This document shows, piece by piece, positions 63,260 through 64,000 of a DNA stretch of 64,000 bases. Every line of letters begins with the position of its first letter. Position 1 is the first letter of the stretch. Under the pieces are notes generated by a model, which was not told where the DNA came from, did no database searches, and worked only from the letters and a program-made list of their open reading frames with translations. A program made the position numbers and the translations under genes. Origin of the DNA: CAVWCW01 sp963753615 (lineage in GTDB: Bacteria; Pseudomonadota; Gammaproteobacteria; Chromatiales; Chromatiaceae). The stretch lies in NCBI GenBank assembly GCA_963753615.1, contig CAVWCW010000016.1:124001-188000 (forward strand), given 5' to 3'.

Positions 63260-64000
63260 GTGAACGAAAGCTTTCCCGCCTACCTGGTATCCAAGCGTGA
63301 CGACGGCCAGGCCGTTGAGTTGACCCAACTCGGCGATGCCGACCTGATGCCCGGAGATGTCATCGTCAAGGTCGAATATTCGGCCGTGAATTACAAAGAC
63401 GGCTTGGCGTTGACCGGGCGGGCGCCGGTGGTGAGGAAGTTCCCGCTGATCCCGGGTATCGACTTCGCCGGAACGGTCATGAGATCGGAACACGTGGGCT
63501 TTCAGCCTGGGGACCGGGTGGTGCTGAACGGCTTCGGGGTGGGCGAAGTGCACCACGGCGGCTTTGCCGGCCGGGCCCGGGTCAGCGGCGACTGGCTGGT
63601 GCCCCTTCCGCAGGGCCTCAGCACTCGCCAGGCCATGGCCATCGGTACCGCGGGCTACACGGCCATGCTCTGCGTCATGGCCCTGGAGCGCCACGGCATT
63701 GTCCCGGATTCGGGAGATATCCTGGTCACCGGCGCCGCCGGCGGGGTGGGCAGCGTTGCCCTGGCCCTGCTCGGGCGCCTGGGCTTCAGGGCCATTGCCG
63801 CCACCGGCCGGCCGGCGGAAAAGGATTACCTGCTAGGTCTGGGCGCGGCGGGCATCGTCGAGCGCAAGGAGTTCTCCGGCAAGGCGAAACCGCTCGGAAA
63901 GGAGCGCTGGGCCGCGGCTATCGACGTAGCCGGCGGCGATACCTTGGCCAATGTGCTGAGCCAGATTCGATACGGCGGGGCGGTGGCGGCCTGCGGTCTG
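63260..64000 (+). CDS. AcuI/YhdH-type MDR oxidoreductase, N-terminal part (runs off the window)
   Basis: A GTG start with GGAGG seven bases upstream opens a frame to the window end (247 codons). The sequence matches the acrylyl-CoA reductase AcuI / YhdH family: VEYSAVNYKDGLALTGRAPV, FPLIPGIDFAGTVMRSEHVG, HHGGFAGRARVSGDWLVPLP, QAMAIGTAGYTAMLCVMALE and the NADPH loop ILVTGAAGGVGSVALALLGR. AcuI reduces acryloyl-CoA to propionyl-CoA in DMSP and 3-hydroxypropionate metabolism. The family also contains quinone-oxidoreductase-like members of unclear substrate, so the exact function stays open. Confidence 0.88.
   Translation, partial: MNESFPAYLVSKRDDGQAVELTQLGDADLMPGDVIVKVEYSAVNYKDGLALTGRAPVVRKFPLIPGIDFAGTVMRSEHVGFQPGDRVVLNGFGVGEVHHGGFAGRARVSGDWLVPLPQGLSTRQAMAIGTAGYTAMLCVMALERHGIVPDSGDILVTGAAGGVGSVALALLGRLGFRAIAATGRPAEKDYLLGLGAAGIVERKEFSGKAKPLGKERWAAAIDVAGGDTLANVLSQIRYGGAVAACGL

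Overview
The window reads as chromosome of a GC-rich, sulfur-storing gammaproteobacterium, most likely of the Chromatiales. The lineage call rests on the gene order of the conserved first 20 kb and on three genes for secreted Gly/Tyr-rich proteins that resemble sulfur globule envelope proteins. The call is an inference from family recognition. No photosynthesis or sulfur-oxidation enzymes fall in the window to refine it.

Region 1 (1-20.4 kb) is intact core genome. On the minus strand: rodZ (partial)-pilF-rlmN, relA, a DUF1015 gene, the whole iron-sulfur assembly operon (iscR-iscS-iscU-iscA-hscB-hscA-fdx-iscX) with an IscR-type operator overlapping its promoter, cysE and trmJ. suhB faces the other way. 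Then comes the queA-tgt-yajC-secD-secF group. A candidate small RNA sits antisense in the queA/tgt gap, and a tRNA-Leu(CAA) gene follows.

Region 2 (20.4-50.2 kb) is an accessory block bounded by sulfur-globule-protein genes: one copy on the plus strand at 22.9 kb and two on the minus strand at 48.8-50.0 kb. It opens with a receiver-cyclase protein. Next is an unusual biosynthetic neighbourhood (23.8-37.0 kb): two RibD-reductase-like proteins, a RibA-type GTP cyclohydrolase, a creatininase-family amidohydrolase, a 6-pyruvoyltetrahydropterin-synthase homologue lacking key active-site residues, an MDR dehydrogenase, a GT4 glycosyltransferase, methyltransferases, a CDP-alcohol phosphotransferase, a YceI protein, a membrane sulfatase-like protein and two polytopic membrane proteins. 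I read it as a pathway from GTP to a modified pyrimidine- or pterin-like, possibly lipid-linked glycoconjugate of unknown identity. After 37 kb the block decays into a gor relic, IS91, IS66 and IS4 remnants, a broken three-gene element, a decaheme cytochrome with a MopE-like N-terminus, a methyltransferase, an NHL-repeat pseudogene, a tRNA-Phe 3' fragment and a MITE-like repeat.

Region 3 (50.6-64 kb) holds a two-component system with a small secreted protein, a second MITE copy, a TlpA-type thioredoxin, and an osmoprotectant module: proV-proW-proX, an outer-membrane porin and a BCCT carrier. A DUF1028 hydrolase and the start of an AcuI/YhdH-type oxidoreductase follow. From about 37 to 61 kb many genes carry single-base indels while codon-level conservation continues on both sides. 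Some are true pseudogenes, but the pattern in the osmoprotectant genes looks more like sequence error.
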